From assembly GCA_900545655.1 (NCBI GenBank), contig UQZY01000003.1, positions 1 through 64,000 of the forward strand: a stretch of DNA of 64,000 nucleotides, given 5' to 3'. This DNA is from an uncultured Oscillospiraceae bacterium. Lineage in GTDB: Bacteria > Bacillota > Clostridia > Oscillospirales > Acutalibacteraceae. This document shows positions 42,568 through 51,897 of this stretch, one piece after another (within the stretch, counting starts at the first letter, position 1; each line of letters begins with the position of its first letter). The notes under the pieces are model-generated. The model saw only the letters and a list, made by a program, of their open reading frames with translations. It searched no databases and was not told the origin of the DNA. The translations under genes were made by a program, and so were the position numbers.

Positions 42568-45500
42568 TCACTTCAAAACAACATTGTTTTCTCCCAAGAT
42601 TCTCTTAAGCTCGGAAATCAGAGCCTCATTCGGTATTACTTCCGAAAACTCGCCCGAAACCATGTATTTTTGGGTATCGCTAAAGTAAAAATATACCGGT
42701 ACGGCTTTCGCCCCGACACCTGCCCTTACCCTGCCGAGGGCTGACCTTGCAAGTCGAATTTCCTCTTTTTTATCTTCACTCTCAATCCTTAAAAAGAGAC
42801 CGTGTTTTCCGGATTTCCGTCGGGAGGCATCCTTTACCGCCCTTGCCGCACTCTCTTTGTTTACCGGAGCTATCCGCATACACATGAGTGAAGGTTTTTC
42901 TCCCTCCTCCACGGAGAGCCGTGCGTCTACAATAAACACGGAGTTTTCACTCAAAAGCCCGGAATACTCAAGATAAGTTTTCGGAAAAATAATGAGTTCT
43001 ATGCCGCCGGTCATATCTTCTACGGTCGCATTTGCCATCGTTGAGCCGGCTTTTGTAACTCTTATTTTTATACCTGAAATCATTCCGAGAACCTTAACGG
43101 TATCTCCGTCCTTATAGCGTGACGTTCCGTCCTCTGAAGCCGAAAGGAGCTCCGAAACTCTTGCGCTTCTTAGCTCTTTTGCAAGAACCTTGTACGGTTC
43201 CATGGGATGACCGGAGATGTATATACCCGTCGTTTCTCTTTCATAAATAAGCATATCCGTATAGCTGAACTCAGGAAGCTCCGGAACTGCCGGCTCGGAG
43301 GAGAGCACCGTACTGCCGACACCCATATCCATATCAAAGAGACCTATCTGACCCTCTACATTCTGTCGCCGGTCGGTATCAAGCTCCGACATGATATCCG
43401 GCAGTACATTCAGCATCTGGCGTCGGTTTAAGCCGAGGCCGTCGAGTGCTCCGCACTTTATAAGGCTCTCGGCCGCCTTGCGGTTAAACGAACGGCTGTA
43501 GACACGCTTTATGAAGCTGTAAAAGCTTTTATAATCACCGTTTTGTGTACGCTCCCTCACTATCTCGTCAATAAGGCCTTTACCGAGACCCTTAACCGCA
43601 AGCAAGCCGAAGCGGATTTTTCCGTCTCCGGCGACAAAGTCTGCGACACTCGAGTTGACATGAGGCGGCAGAACTTCAATCTTTAAGTCACGACATTCGG
43701 AGATATACTCTGCCACCTTGTCCGTGAACATGAGTACGCTCGTTATCTGAGACGCCATAAACTCTGCGGGATAGTGGCATTTGAGATAAGCCGTCTCAAA
43801 CGCGAGTGTCGCATATGCTGCGGCGTGCGATTTGTTGAAGGCATAGGACGCGAAGGAAATCATGCGGTCAAAAATAGAGTTTGCAACTGTATTTGAAATC
43901 CCGTTCTTCGCGCAGCCTTCAACAAAGGTCGTGCGTTCCTTTTCCATGACTTCGTGCTTCTTTTTTGACATGGCACGCCGCACGATATCCGCATGCCCGA
44001 GCGAGTATCCGGCAAGTTCACGGCAAATCTGCATAACCTGTTCCTGATAAACCATGCAGCCGTAGGTAACGCCGAGGATACTCCGGAGCTGCGGAGTTTC
44101 ATACTTTATTTTATCCGGATTGTGTCTTCCGTAGATATACTTCGGTATGGAATCCATGGGACCCGGCCTGTAGAGAGATGTAAGTGCTATAAGGTCCTCC
44201 ACAGAGGTAGGCTTAAACTGCGTAAGCACGTTACGCAAGCCCATGGATTCAAACTGAAATACCCCTTCCGTGTCACCCCTGCCGAACATCTCAAAGGTAG
44301 CTCTATCCGTAAAATCGATCTTTTTTATCGAAAAATCAGGCTCTGTTTTCCTTATGAGCTTTTCACAGTCCGCAATCACCGTAAGCGTGCGAAGTCCGAG
44401 GAAGTCCATTTTCAACAGTCCAAGCTGCTCAAGAGTTGTCATGGTGTACTGAGTTACCACAATTCCGTCCTTTTGAGCAAGCGGCACATATGTACTGACC
44501 GGATCTCTTGTTATAACAACTCCGGCCGCATGTGTGGACGTATGCCTCGGCATACCCTCAATTTTCAGTGAATATTCGATAAGCTTCTTTATCTCCGGAT
44601 CCGTCTCCGTCATCTTTGAAAGATCGGGCGTAGCCTCAATAGCCTTCTTAAGGTCCCGGCTCAGCTTCCACGGTATTTTTTTTGATACCTCATCCACCTT
44701 GGCATACGGAATTCCGAGAACCCTGCCTACGTCGCGCACTGCGGCTCTCGCAGCAAGCGTTCCGAAGGTCACGATCTGTGAAACATGATCCGCACCGTAT
44801 TTTTCAACAACATAATCAATAACTTCACCGCGGCGCTCATAACAAAAGTCGATATCAAAATCCGGCATTGAAACACGCTCGGGATTTAAAAACCGCTCAA
44901 AAAGAAGATTGTACTTCATAGGGTCGATATCGGTTATTCCGACGCAGTACGCAATTATGCTGCCCGCTCCCGAGCCCCTCCCCGGTCCCACGGGAATATT
45001 TCTTGACTTTGCATATCTTACGAAATCGTAAACTATAAGGTAATAATCGGTGTACCCCATCGAATCGACAACCGATAACTCATAATCAAAGCGTTCCTTG
45101 TATTTTTCAAGTGTCTCAGTCGGCAGGTCCTTATACCTCTTGCCAAATCCGGCAGTCGCAAGCGCGCGCAGATACTCGGCATGGTCTCTTCCGTCCGGCA
45201 CTTCAAAATGCGGAAGAATGATATGCCCGAATTCAAAGGTTAAGTTACACCTGTCGGCAATCATTTGTGTATTGTCAACGGCAGATGGTATCTCGGCAAA
45301 TAATTCACGCATCTGCTCTTCGGATTTTACATAAAATTCATCTGTTCTGAATCCGAGACCGGTATCCTCATTTATAGTGTGGTTTGTCTGTATACAGACA
45401 AGTATCTTCTGTACCAGCGAATCCTCTTTTTGTATATAGTGACAGTCATTAGTCGCAACAAGCGGTATACCCGTTTCTTCGGAAAGTCTTATAAGGTCCG

Positions 45501-46059
45501 GTAAAATTCGTATCTGCTCGGGTAATCCGTGATTTTGAACCTCGATAAAATAATTTCCGTCACCGAAGGTCTCATTGTACCAAAGCGCTGTTTCCCTTGC
45601 GCCCTCATAGTCCCCGTCCTGAAGCTTCGTTGCAACCTCTCCGGCAAGACAGGCAGAAAGAGCGATAAGACCTTCATGGTGCTTTTTAAGAAGGTCCTTG
45701 TCAATTCTGGGCTTTACATAAAAGCCCTCTGTAAAGGAATCGGATACCATACTTATAAGGTTTCTGTATCCGATATCATTTTCGCATAATAAAATAAGGT
45801 GATGTCTCACCTTTGAGGCAACCCCTTGTTTGTCATACATGCTGTCTGCGGCAACGTAGCATTCACAGCCTATAATCGGCTTTATTCCGGCTTCTTTTGC
45901 CTCTTCATAAAACTCCACCGCTCCGTACATCACTCCGTGGTCGGTTATAGCTACGGAATCCTGTCCGAGCTCGGCAATTCTTTTTATAAGAGGCTTTATG
46001 CGGCATGCTCCGTCAAGAAGGCTGTATTCAGTATGAAGATGAAGATGTGTAAAACTCAT
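42568..46059 (-). CDS. dnaE: DNA polymerase III alpha subunit (DnaE)
   Basis: 1163-aa replicative polymerase of the DnaE1 type. The N-terminal PHP domain keeps metal-binding histidines (FTHLHLHTEYSLLDGA, ITDHGVMYG). The catalytic palm has GPGRGSGAGS and the Asp pair in MPDFDIDFC near 400. A third acidic region follows. Helix-hairpin-helix and OB-fold (KVLGMISGIKI) regions close the protein. It lacks the 3'-5' exonuclease insertion of PolC. The ATG overlaps the whiA stop (ATGA), and an in-frame GTG 9 bases earlier is not used. Confidence 0.95.
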   Translation of the reverse strand: MSFTHLHLHTEYSLLDGACRIKPLIKRIAELGQDSVAITDHGVMYGAVEFYEEAKEAGIKPIIGCECYVAADSMYDKQGVASKVRHHLILLCENDIGYRNLISMVSDSFTEGFYVKPRIDKDLLKKHHEGLIALSACLAGEVATKLQDGDYEGARETALWYNETFGDGNYFIEVQNHGLPEQIRILPDLIRLSEETGIPLVATNDCHYIQKEDSLVQKILVCIQTNHTINEDTGLGFRTDEFYVKSEEQMRELFAEIPSAVDNTQMIADRCNLTFEFGHIILPHFEVPDGRDHAEYLRALATAGFGKRYKDLPTETLEKYKERFDYELSVVDSMGYTDYYLIVYDFVRYAKSRNIPVGPGRGSGAGSIIAYCVGITDIDPMKYNLLFERFLNPERVSMPDFDIDFCYERRGEVIDYVVEKYGADHVSQIVTFGTLAARAAVRDVGRVLGIPYAKVDEVSKKIPWKLSRDLKKAIEATPDLSKMTETDPEIKKLIEYSLKIEGMPRHTSTHAAGVVITRDPVSTYVPLAQKDGIVVTQYTMTTLEQLGLLKMDFLGLRTLTVIADCEKLIRKTEPDFSIKKIDFTDRATFEMFGRGDTEGVFQFESMGLRNVLTQFKPTSVEDLIALTSLYRPGPMDSIPKYIYGRHNPDKIKYETPQLRSILGVTYGCMVYQEQVMQICRELAGYSLGHADIVRRAMSKKKHEVMEKERTTFVEGCAKNGISNTVANSIFDRMISFASYAFNKSHAAAYATLAFETAYLKCHYPAEFMASQITSVLMFTDKVAEYISECRDLKIEVLPPHVNSSVADFVAGDGKIRFGLLAVKGLGKGLIDEIVRERTQNGDYKSFYSFIKRVYSRSFNRKAAESLIKCGALDGLGLNRRQMLNVLPDIMSELDTDRRQNVEGQIGLFDMDMGVGSTVLSSEPAVPELPEFSYTDMLIYERETTGIYISGHPMEPYKVLAKELRSARVSELLSASEDGTSRYKDGDTVKVLGMISGIKIRVTKAGSTMANATVEDMTGGIELIIFPKTYLEYSGLLSENSVFIVDARLSVEEGEKPSLMCMRIAPVNKESAARAVKDASRRKSGKHGLFLRIESEDKKEEIRLARSALGRVRAGVGAKAVPVYFYFSDTQKYMVSGEFSEVIPNEALISELKRILGENNVVLK

Positions 46060-46979
46060 TCGTGCCACCCCAGATCTTCAGCTGTTTTAAGTATTCTTTT
46101 AAGTCTGTGATTCACCCCGGATTTTGAAATAGGCTCCGTCAGCTCATCGCCGAGTTCCTTAAGAGAATAATCCTCATTCATAAGTCGAAGCTTTGCAAGC
46201 TCGATGAGGTCGTTTGAAAGATACCCCAGTCCCTTTTCTTTCTCGATAAAGCGTATGGCCTCTATCTGCCTGTAAGCAGCGTCAAATGCACGCGAGGAAT
46301 TGGCGTTTTCAAAGTTCATCTTGCGATTTACCTTATTACGCATATCCTTGTACATCTTAGTCCCCATTATCTCAAGGGATGAATCCGGCGCACCCATATA
46401 CGTGAGAAGATCCTCAACCTTTTCGCTATCCTTGAAGTAGAGAACGTGTACACCCTTTCGTACAACGTACTTCGGGTATATGTCAACCTCATTCATAAGC
46501 TTTTTCAGGTTATCACACAAAACCTTATGCGAAATAACAAATTCCAAATGGTAATCCTTTTCGGGATTTGTAATAGTTCCGCACGAGAGAAATGCACCGC
46601 GTATAAGTGCAGGTATACAGCACTCAAACTCGAGATTTGCGCGATTAAGTCTTCTGGTTATCTCCGAGCCCGTGTGTCCGAATGTCTCAAGTATTTTCTG
46701 TCGGTCTGCCTCTCCCCTGACGGAAACACGTATATTGCCTGCGGACGACTTTTCAATCTTGGGCTTCCTGCCCAGAATTTTTTGAACAAAGCCCGCATAG
46801 AGAGAAGCCACCCCGCTGTGCTCGGTCTTGATACATATCCTGTTTGCCGAAAAGTCCCTGCAAAAGAGGAGAAGTCCGTACATCTCGGCATGAATACAGC
46901 ATTCCTTCATTCCACCGCACATACGTGCAAGCTCGCTCTTTTCAATTATTTCGTCCTTTACGTCTGATGCGAATGACAT
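46056..46979 (-). CDS. whiA: DNA-binding protein WhiA
   Basis: 307 aa. The LAGLIDADG-like N-terminal fold (IRGAFLSCGTITNP, HLEFVISHKVLCDNLKKLM) is followed by a C-terminal helix-turn-helix (NEDYSLKELGDELTEPISKSGVNHRLKRI). A sporulation-linked regulator in actinomycetes; in Firmicutes it affects division and chromosome segregation. GGGGAGGTG precedes the ATG at 46979. The usual order is rapZ-yvcK-whiA, but here yvcK is absent between rapZ and whiA (39-base gap). Confidence 0.93.
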   Translation of the reverse strand: MSFASDVKDEIIEKSELARMCGGMKECCIHAEMYGLLLFCRDFSANRICIKTEHSGVASLYAGFVQKILGRKPKIEKSSAGNIRVSVRGEADRQKILETFGHTGSEITRRLNRANLEFECCIPALIRGAFLSCGTITNPEKDYHLEFVISHKVLCDNLKKLMNEVDIYPKYVVRKGVHVLYFKDSEKVEDLLTYMGAPDSSLEIMGTKMYKDMRNKVNRKMNFENANSSRAFDAAYRQIEAIRFIEKEKGLGYLSNDLIELAKLRLMNEDYSLKELGDELTEPISKSGVNHRLKRILKTAEDLGWHE

Positions 46980-47018
46980 ATTCACACCTCCCCTCATGCA
47001 GAAAATTTGTATCTTTTA

Positions 47019-47870
47019 TCATTTTGCGATATCCCTGTGCATTATCGACACGGGGAGTTTTTCATCCTTTAAGTGATAATAAACCGCTTCGGCAAAGGTC
47101 ACCGAGCGATGTTTTCCGCCCGTACAACCAAAGGCTATAACAAGGTCGCTCTTTCCCTCGTCCCTGTAAAGAGGAATGGAAAAGTCAATGATATCCTCAA
47201 GCTTTTTAAGAAGCTCCTTTGACTGGTCAAATTTCATGACATATGAGCTAACCTCTTCGTTAAGACCCGTAAGATTTCTCATTGAGTCGATGTAAAAAGG
47301 ATTCGGCAGGCATCGCACATCATATACAAGGTCAGCGTCCGCAGGTATTCCGTACTTAAAGCCGAACGACATACATTGAATCTGCATGGTCTGCTGAAGG
47401 TTCTCAAGGAAAAGTCCCGCAATACGCTCACGAAGTTGCTTTGAGGACATATGCGTGGTGTCTATGATAAAATCGGCAACCTGCTTTACAGGTTCCATTA
47501 TTTCACGTTCCGCTTCAATTGCTCTTGAGATATCGCTGTATTTGTTGGAGAGCGGATGGCGCCTCCTGGTCTCCTTAAAGCGATGTATAAGCGTAGGATT
47601 GTCCGCGTCAATGAACAGTATTTTATAGTCAATTCCCAAGTCACGCAACTCGCCGAGCGATGTAAAAAGCTCACGGAAGCCCGTACCGGATCTGACGTCC
47701 GTAACTATCGCCGTCTTTGTATCCTGTTCACTTTTTTGAACTATCTGTCCGAACGCGGGTAGAAGCTTCGGGGGCAGGTTGTCAATACAGACAAAGTCGA
47801 TGTCCTCAAGTATCTCTATGGTTTTTGATTTTCCCGCTCCGGAAAGGCCGGTAACAATGATAAAATTCAT
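47019..47870 (-). CDS. rapZ: RNase adapter protein RapZ (YvcJ)
   Basis: 283-aa P-loop protein. Walker A is TGLSGAGKS at residue 8. CIDNLPPKLLP follows, then VTDVRSG. The C-terminal signature is the GCTGGKHRSVTFAE block near 260, typical of the UDP-GlcNAc-sensing domain. In enteric bacteria it guides RNase E to GlmZ. The Firmicute homologue YvcJ is a nucleotide hydrolase of less clear role. Its ATG overlaps the murB stop (ATGA). Confidence 0.93.
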   Translation of the reverse strand: MNFIIVTGLSGAGKSKTIEILEDIDFVCIDNLPPKLLPAFGQIVQKSEQDTKTAIVTDVRSGTGFRELFTSLGELRDLGIDYKILFIDADNPTLIHRFKETRRRHPLSNKYSDISRAIEAEREIMEPVKQVADFIIDTTHMSSKQLRERIAGLFLENLQQTMQIQCMSFGFKYGIPADADLVYDVRCLPNPFYIDSMRNLTGLNEEVSSYVMKFDQSKELLKKLEDIIDFSIPLYRDEGKSDLVIAFGCTGGKHRSVTFAEAVYYHLKDEKLPVSIMHRDIAK

Positions 47871-48763
47871 AATATCCTTACCTCGGGCTCAAGTATAACG
47901 CCCTTCTGTTCTTTTACTGTCTTCTTAATTTCTTCCATGAGTGTAAGTATGTCCTCTGCTGTTGCTCCGCCCCTGTTTATGACAAAGCCGGCATGCTTTT
48001 CGGATACCTGTGCGCCTCCGACGGTCTTTCCCTTAAGTCCGCACTCATCTATAAGAGCCGCGGCAAAATACCCTTCCGGTCGCTTAAAAGTACTTCCGGC
48101 GCTTGGGAACTCAAGCGGCTGCTTTGCCTTTCTGCGGTTTAAGATATCCGTCATCTTTGTCTTTATGGCATCAGGATTTCCCTTATCAAGCAGAAAGATA
48201 ACCGACGTAATGATAAGCTCCGAATCAACATATGCGCTGTGTCTGTATGAGAAGTCGAGCTGTGATCCCTGGTACGAGCCGCGCTCACCGTCAAGCGTCA
48301 TATGATTTACGACCATGATTACGTCCTTCATCTCTCCGCCGTAAGCTCCGGCATTCATAAATGCCGCACCGCCTACCGTTCCGGGGATTCCGTAAGCAAA
48401 CTCCATACCCGTCAGGCTGTAGTCAAGGCAAAAATTACAGAGAGCCGCAAGCCTTGCCCCTGCCTGCGCCTTAACCATATTATTTCCGAAATACTCTATC
48501 TTTGAGAACGAATCTCCCATAACTATAACGACACCGTCTATTCCGGAATCTCTGACAAGCACATTGCTGCCGTTACCGAGCACTATCGGCTTTACTCCCT
48601 CTTTTTTACAGGCTTTAAGCACCTCCGAAAGTGCTTCTACACTGTTCGGCTCGATAACAAGCTTCGCAGGACCCCCGACCTTAAAGGTCGTGAACTTGCT
48701 CATGTCGGCATTTCTTGTCACCTTGCATCCGACAGTTTCTGCCACACTTATAATTTTCTCCAT
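47867..48763 (-). CDS. murB: UDP-N-acetylenolpyruvoylglucosamine reductase
   Basis: 298 aa, the short type II MurB of Firmicutes. Reduces the enolpyruvyl group in the second step of peptidoglycan precursor synthesis, with FAD and NADPH. Features are TTFKVGGPAKLVIEP, LGNGSNVLVRDSGIDGVVI (FAD site), GIPGTVGGAAFMNAGAYGGE, FSYRHSAYVD, and the catalytic-serine region PSAGSTFKRPEG. The C-terminal glutamate is in LEPEVRIL. ATG 48763 is chosen by a GGAG site. It overlaps rapZ. Confidence 0.95.
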   Translation of the reverse strand: MEKIISVAETVGCKVTRNADMSKFTTFKVGGPAKLVIEPNSVEALSEVLKACKKEGVKPIVLGNGSNVLVRDSGIDGVVIVMGDSFSKIEYFGNNMVKAQAGARLAALCNFCLDYSLTGMEFAYGIPGTVGGAAFMNAGAYGGEMKDVIMVVNHMTLDGERGSYQGSQLDFSYRHSAYVDSELIITSVIFLLDKGNPDAIKTKMTDILNRRKAKQPLEFPSAGSTFKRPEGYFAAALIDECGLKGKTVGGAQVSEKHAGFVINRGGATAEDILTLMEEIKKTVKEQKGVILEPEVRIL

Positions 48764-48921
48764 AATAAAACTCCAAAACACGTAATAAAATACAATTTCA
48801 AATTTTCGCCTCAGACAATACCGTTTTTCGTGACGCTTACGCATTTTCAGTACCTTCAAATATGTAATTCTGTTTCCGGGCTTTTCTCTTTTATTTTATA
48901 ATGAAGGTCGAAAAACAGGTG

Positions 48922-49872
48922 TTAAAAAAGCAGTGCAGCACCGATTATGCCGGCGTCGTTGCCGAGTGTTGCGGCGCAGATTTTTGTCTGTCTCTTTGCG
49001 TGCTGCGTATAACGCTTGCGCTCAACCTTTTCCGTAAGAGGCTTTATGATGAAGTCTCCCTGTGCTGCGATTCCTCCGCCGATACAGAGTATCTCCGGCT
49101 GAAAAATGTTTATGAGGTTTGTTACTCCGCAGGAGAGCCATTCTATGAATCTGTCTATAACCTTTAAAGCGGTTTCGTCTCCCTTGTGCGCCGCGTCAAA
49201 AACAACCTTGCCGTCAACCATTTCAATATCGTCATTTGTAAGCTTCCACATGTAACTGTCATGGTCTCTGTCTCGGAGCAAAGCATCCTTTGCCTGACGT
49301 ACAAGCGCGGTTGCGGAGGCGTACTGTTCAAAACACCCTATCCGTCCGCACGGACAGGCTATACCCTCATGCTCTATAACCATGTGTCCTATTTCACCCG
49401 CGGCACCGTTTATACCCGAAAACAGTTTTCCGTCAAGAATAATTCCTCCGCCGATTCCCGTGCCGAGGGTAACTGCGATAAAGTTCCCTGCATTTTCTCC
49501 GCAGCCCGCAGCCTGCTCACCGAGAGCGGCACAGTTTGCATCATTATCTATATGGGTTTCAATTTTGAGACGCTCCTCCACAAGGCGGCGGAGGGGCGTG
49601 TCATTGAAACCCAGGTTAGATGAAAACTCAACAACACCGTCGGAATTTACCGCTCCCGGTGTGCCTATGCCGACAGACGCAATGTCGGAAAGCGTTATGC
49701 CGGACTCCGCCACGGCAAGCAGTACCGCTTCCTTTATGCTGTCGGCAATCTCTTCTGCCGGACGTGGCAAATTCGTCTTCACAGACGACTTCGCAACAAT
49801 CTTCATATCCTCGTCGACCACGCCGGCAGCAATATTTGTTCCGCCGAGGTCAACTCCTATTCTGTACTTCAT
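48922..49872 (-). CDS. ROK family glucokinase
   Basis: 316 aa. ATP site GVDLGGTNIAAGVVD at the N-terminus, catalytic base in THIDNDANCAALGE (near residue 108), GTGIGGGII, and the zinc motif GHMVIEHEGIACPCGRIGCFEQYAS, with the Cx1CxxxxC triplet plus His. Phosphorylates glucose or a related hexose. With pfkA nearby it would feed glycolysis. No terminator is evident in the 158 bases before murB, so read-through into murB is possible. Confidence 0.88.
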   Translation of the reverse strand: MKYRIGVDLGGTNIAAGVVDEDMKIVAKSSVKTNLPRPAEEIADSIKEAVLLAVAESGITLSDIASVGIGTPGAVNSDGVVEFSSNLGFNDTPLRRLVEERLKIETHIDNDANCAALGEQAAGCGENAGNFIAVTLGTGIGGGIILDGKLFSGINGAAGEIGHMVIEHEGIACPCGRIGCFEQYASATALVRQAKDALLRDRDHDSYMWKLTNDDIEMVDGKVVFDAAHKGDETALKVIDRFIEWLSCGVTNLINIFQPEILCIGGGIAAQGDFIIKPLTEKVERKRYTQHAKRQTKICAATLGNDAGIIGAALLF

Positions 49873-49980
49873 TTTATCATATCCCGATTATAAAACAAAT
49901 TTACAAACTTATACAGTTAATATACTATCATAAACCCACCTGTCATGCCAATAGAAACTAACAAAAAAAGATATAAAAAC

Positions 49981-50022
49981 AACCGACAGAAAGTTACGCA
50001 ATCTGCGTTTTTTCTGTCGGTT
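49981..50022 (-). terminator. Terminator of the transketolase/aminotransferase/SCP2 operon
   Basis: A 12-bp perfect outer stem AACCGACAGAAA with its complement and an inner ACGCA/TGCGT pairing, followed by GUUUUU on the minus strand. Confidence 0.75.
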
Positions 50023-50066
50023 GAAAATCACCGTGATATGGTACGGATTTTGATTTATCCGGTTAC

Positions 50067-50864
50067 TTATTTTGCAAGATGACCTACGGTAGTCATATGG
50101 TCACCGAGCTGTACGCCGAATTCCGGTCCGCCCTCCATGATGAGTTGACGGTTTGCGGTCATTTCAAACATGTCGCCTATCTCCATGAGGATAAGAAGTG
50201 CAGACTTTGCACAGTCAAACTTCATGGTAAAGAACGGCTTTGAACGCTCGTAGATACCCTTACCTGCCTTTGACTTGCCCTCGGCAATACGAAGGTAAGC
50301 GGCAACCTCGGGATGTCCTACTACCTCCCACTGATAGCAGCGGTCAGGAGACTCCTTTACCCACTTTGAAACAGCAGGATGTCCAAGCTTATTAAGAGCC
50401 GAAATTCCTGTTGAAAGAAGTGAAAAATAAAGCTTTGTAAGAAGAAGCTGCGTTTCTTCATCCTCAGGAGGCTCAGCCATGTTGAGGAGTGCAGACATCT
50501 TGAGAAGCACAGCCATAAAGAGACCGAACTTCGGAACGTTCTTTATCTTTATAGCGGGAAGCTTCGTCATGTCTCCCTTCATGAAGGCATTCATTTTCTC
50601 CATGGAAGAAAATGCGAGTTCTCCGTCGATCTGGTTAGGTCCTTCATAGAGACCCTGGTAAGTTTCCCACTCACCCTTGGTAACTACAAAGTGAACTCCT
50701 TCTTTTTTACCGTCAGCCTTTACAGATACCTGATAAACTGCGTTTATTCTCGGCAATGTAAAAAGCTTGTTAAGAGACGGAACATCTGTTGCAATGATTT
50801 TCATAAGAGGCAAAGCACCTGCCATGAAAACCTTATTAGCATAACGGGTTTCTTCGTTTGGCAT
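50067..50864 (-). CDS. SCP2-like (sterol-carrier-fold) protein, operon end
   Basis: 265 aa, soluble. The middle (KKEGVHFVVTKGEWETYQG, DGELAFSSMEKMNAFMKGDM, KLPAIKIKNV) has the strand-helix pattern of the SCP2 lipid-binding fold. The rest is helical. No catalytic motif is recognised. It shares this fold assignment, but little sequence, with the protein at the other end of the operon (54122). GGAGG precedes ATG 50864. It follows the transketolase C subunit by 17 bases. Binding of a hydrophobic intermediate or product is a guess. Confidence 0.6.
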   Translation of the reverse strand: MPNEETRYANKVFMAGALPLMKIIATDVPSLNKLFTLPRINAVYQVSVKADGKKEGVHFVVTKGEWETYQGLYEGPNQIDGELAFSSMEKMNAFMKGDMTKLPAIKIKNVPKFGLFMAVLLKMSALLNMAEPPEDEETQLLLTKLYFSLLSTGISALNKLGHPAVSKWVKESPDRCYQWEVVGHPEVAAYLRIAEGKSKAGKGIYERSKPFFTMKFDCAKSALLILMEIGDMFEMTANRQLIMEGGPEFGVQLGDHMTTVGHLAK

Positions 50865-50881
50865 AATTCTTTCCTCCTTTA

Positions 50882-51895
50882 TCAATACTCGTCGTCCCAG
50901 TTGTCGTCAGCATGGATATTGAGTCCGAGAAGCTCTGCAGCTGCTCTTTCAACACCGTTTGCGTCAATACCGGCAATTGAGAGAAGGTCTTCCTGAAGAC
51001 CTATTGTTGAGAAGTCGTTGTCGTGACCGAGCATCTTGAACTTGCAGGGTCTTCCGTGTTCGGCAATAACCTCTGCTACGGCAGAGCCGAGACCGCCCTG
51101 AATAACATGGTCCTCAACAGTGATTATACAGCCTGTTTCATCAACAGCCCTCTTTATAGCTTCCTTATCAAGAGGCTTTATGGTATGCATGTTGAGCACA
51201 CGGACATTAAGTCCGCAGTCAGCCTTAAGCATACGTGCAGCCTGCATGGCCTGGAATACACCGGCACCGATAGCGATGATAGTGAGGTCTCTGCCCTCCA
51301 TCATTGTAGCAGCCTTATTCCATACGAAATCTACGGAATCCGGTCCGCCCTCATAAACAACTGCGTCGAAACCGCGGTTGATACGTATGTATACCGGACC
51401 CGGGATATCATATGCAGCCTTAACGAGCTTGTAAGCCTCTGCACCGTCACACGGACACATAACTGTCATGTGCGGAAGAGAGCGCATAACGGCAAGGTCA
51501 ATAAGAGAGTGATGTGTTGAACCTGCCTGGCCGAAAGATGTACCTGCATGAGATGCAAGAATCTTTACGGGAACGTTCTGATAGCAGATATCCGAATGAA
51601 TCTGATCAAGAGAACGTGCAGCGGCAAAAATTGCAAATGTAGATGCAAAAGGAACGAAGCCGTTCTTTGCAAGACCTGCGGCAATACCGAACATGTTCTG
51701 CTCAGCGATTCCCACGTTTATGAGTCTGTCCGGGAACTCCTTTGCAAATGCACTTATCTTTGTTGACTTTGCAAGGTCAGCGGTGAGAGCAACAACCTCA
51801 GGATGCTCAACGCCAAGGTCATGCAATGCCTTTCCGTAGTACTCGGCTGTAGTAAGTTTCTCAGCTTCGATACTTGTATATGTCATACCACCCAT
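50882..51895 (-). CDS. Transketolase, C-terminal subunit (Pyr plus C-terminal domains)
   Basis: 337 aa. Equivalent to the second half of transketolase, carrying the pyrimidine-binding domain with the cofactor-activating glutamate in NVGIAEQNMFGIAAGLA near 82, SHAGTSFGQAGSTHHSLID, and the C-terminal TVEDHVIQGGLGSAVAEVIAEHG (read in parts). It pairs with the N-terminal subunit gene 2 bases upstream. Split transketolases act on pentose and related sugar phosphates, and variants serve special pathways. The actual donor and acceptor cannot be read from sequence. Confidence 0.88.
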   Translation of the reverse strand: MGGMTYTSIEAEKLTTAEYYGKALHDLGVEHPEVVALTADLAKSTKISAFAKEFPDRLINVGIAEQNMFGIAAGLAKNGFVPFASTFAIFAAARSLDQIHSDICYQNVPVKILASHAGTSFGQAGSTHHSLIDLAVMRSLPHMTVMCPCDGAEAYKLVKAAYDIPGPVYIRINRGFDAVVYEGGPDSVDFVWNKAATMMEGRDLTIIAIGAGVFQAMQAARMLKADCGLNVRVLNMHTIKPLDKEAIKRAVDETGCIITVEDHVIQGGLGSAVAEVIAEHGRPCKFKMLGHDNDFSTIGLQEDLLSIAGIDANGVERAAAELLGLNIHADDNWDDEY

Positions 51896-51897
51896 GA

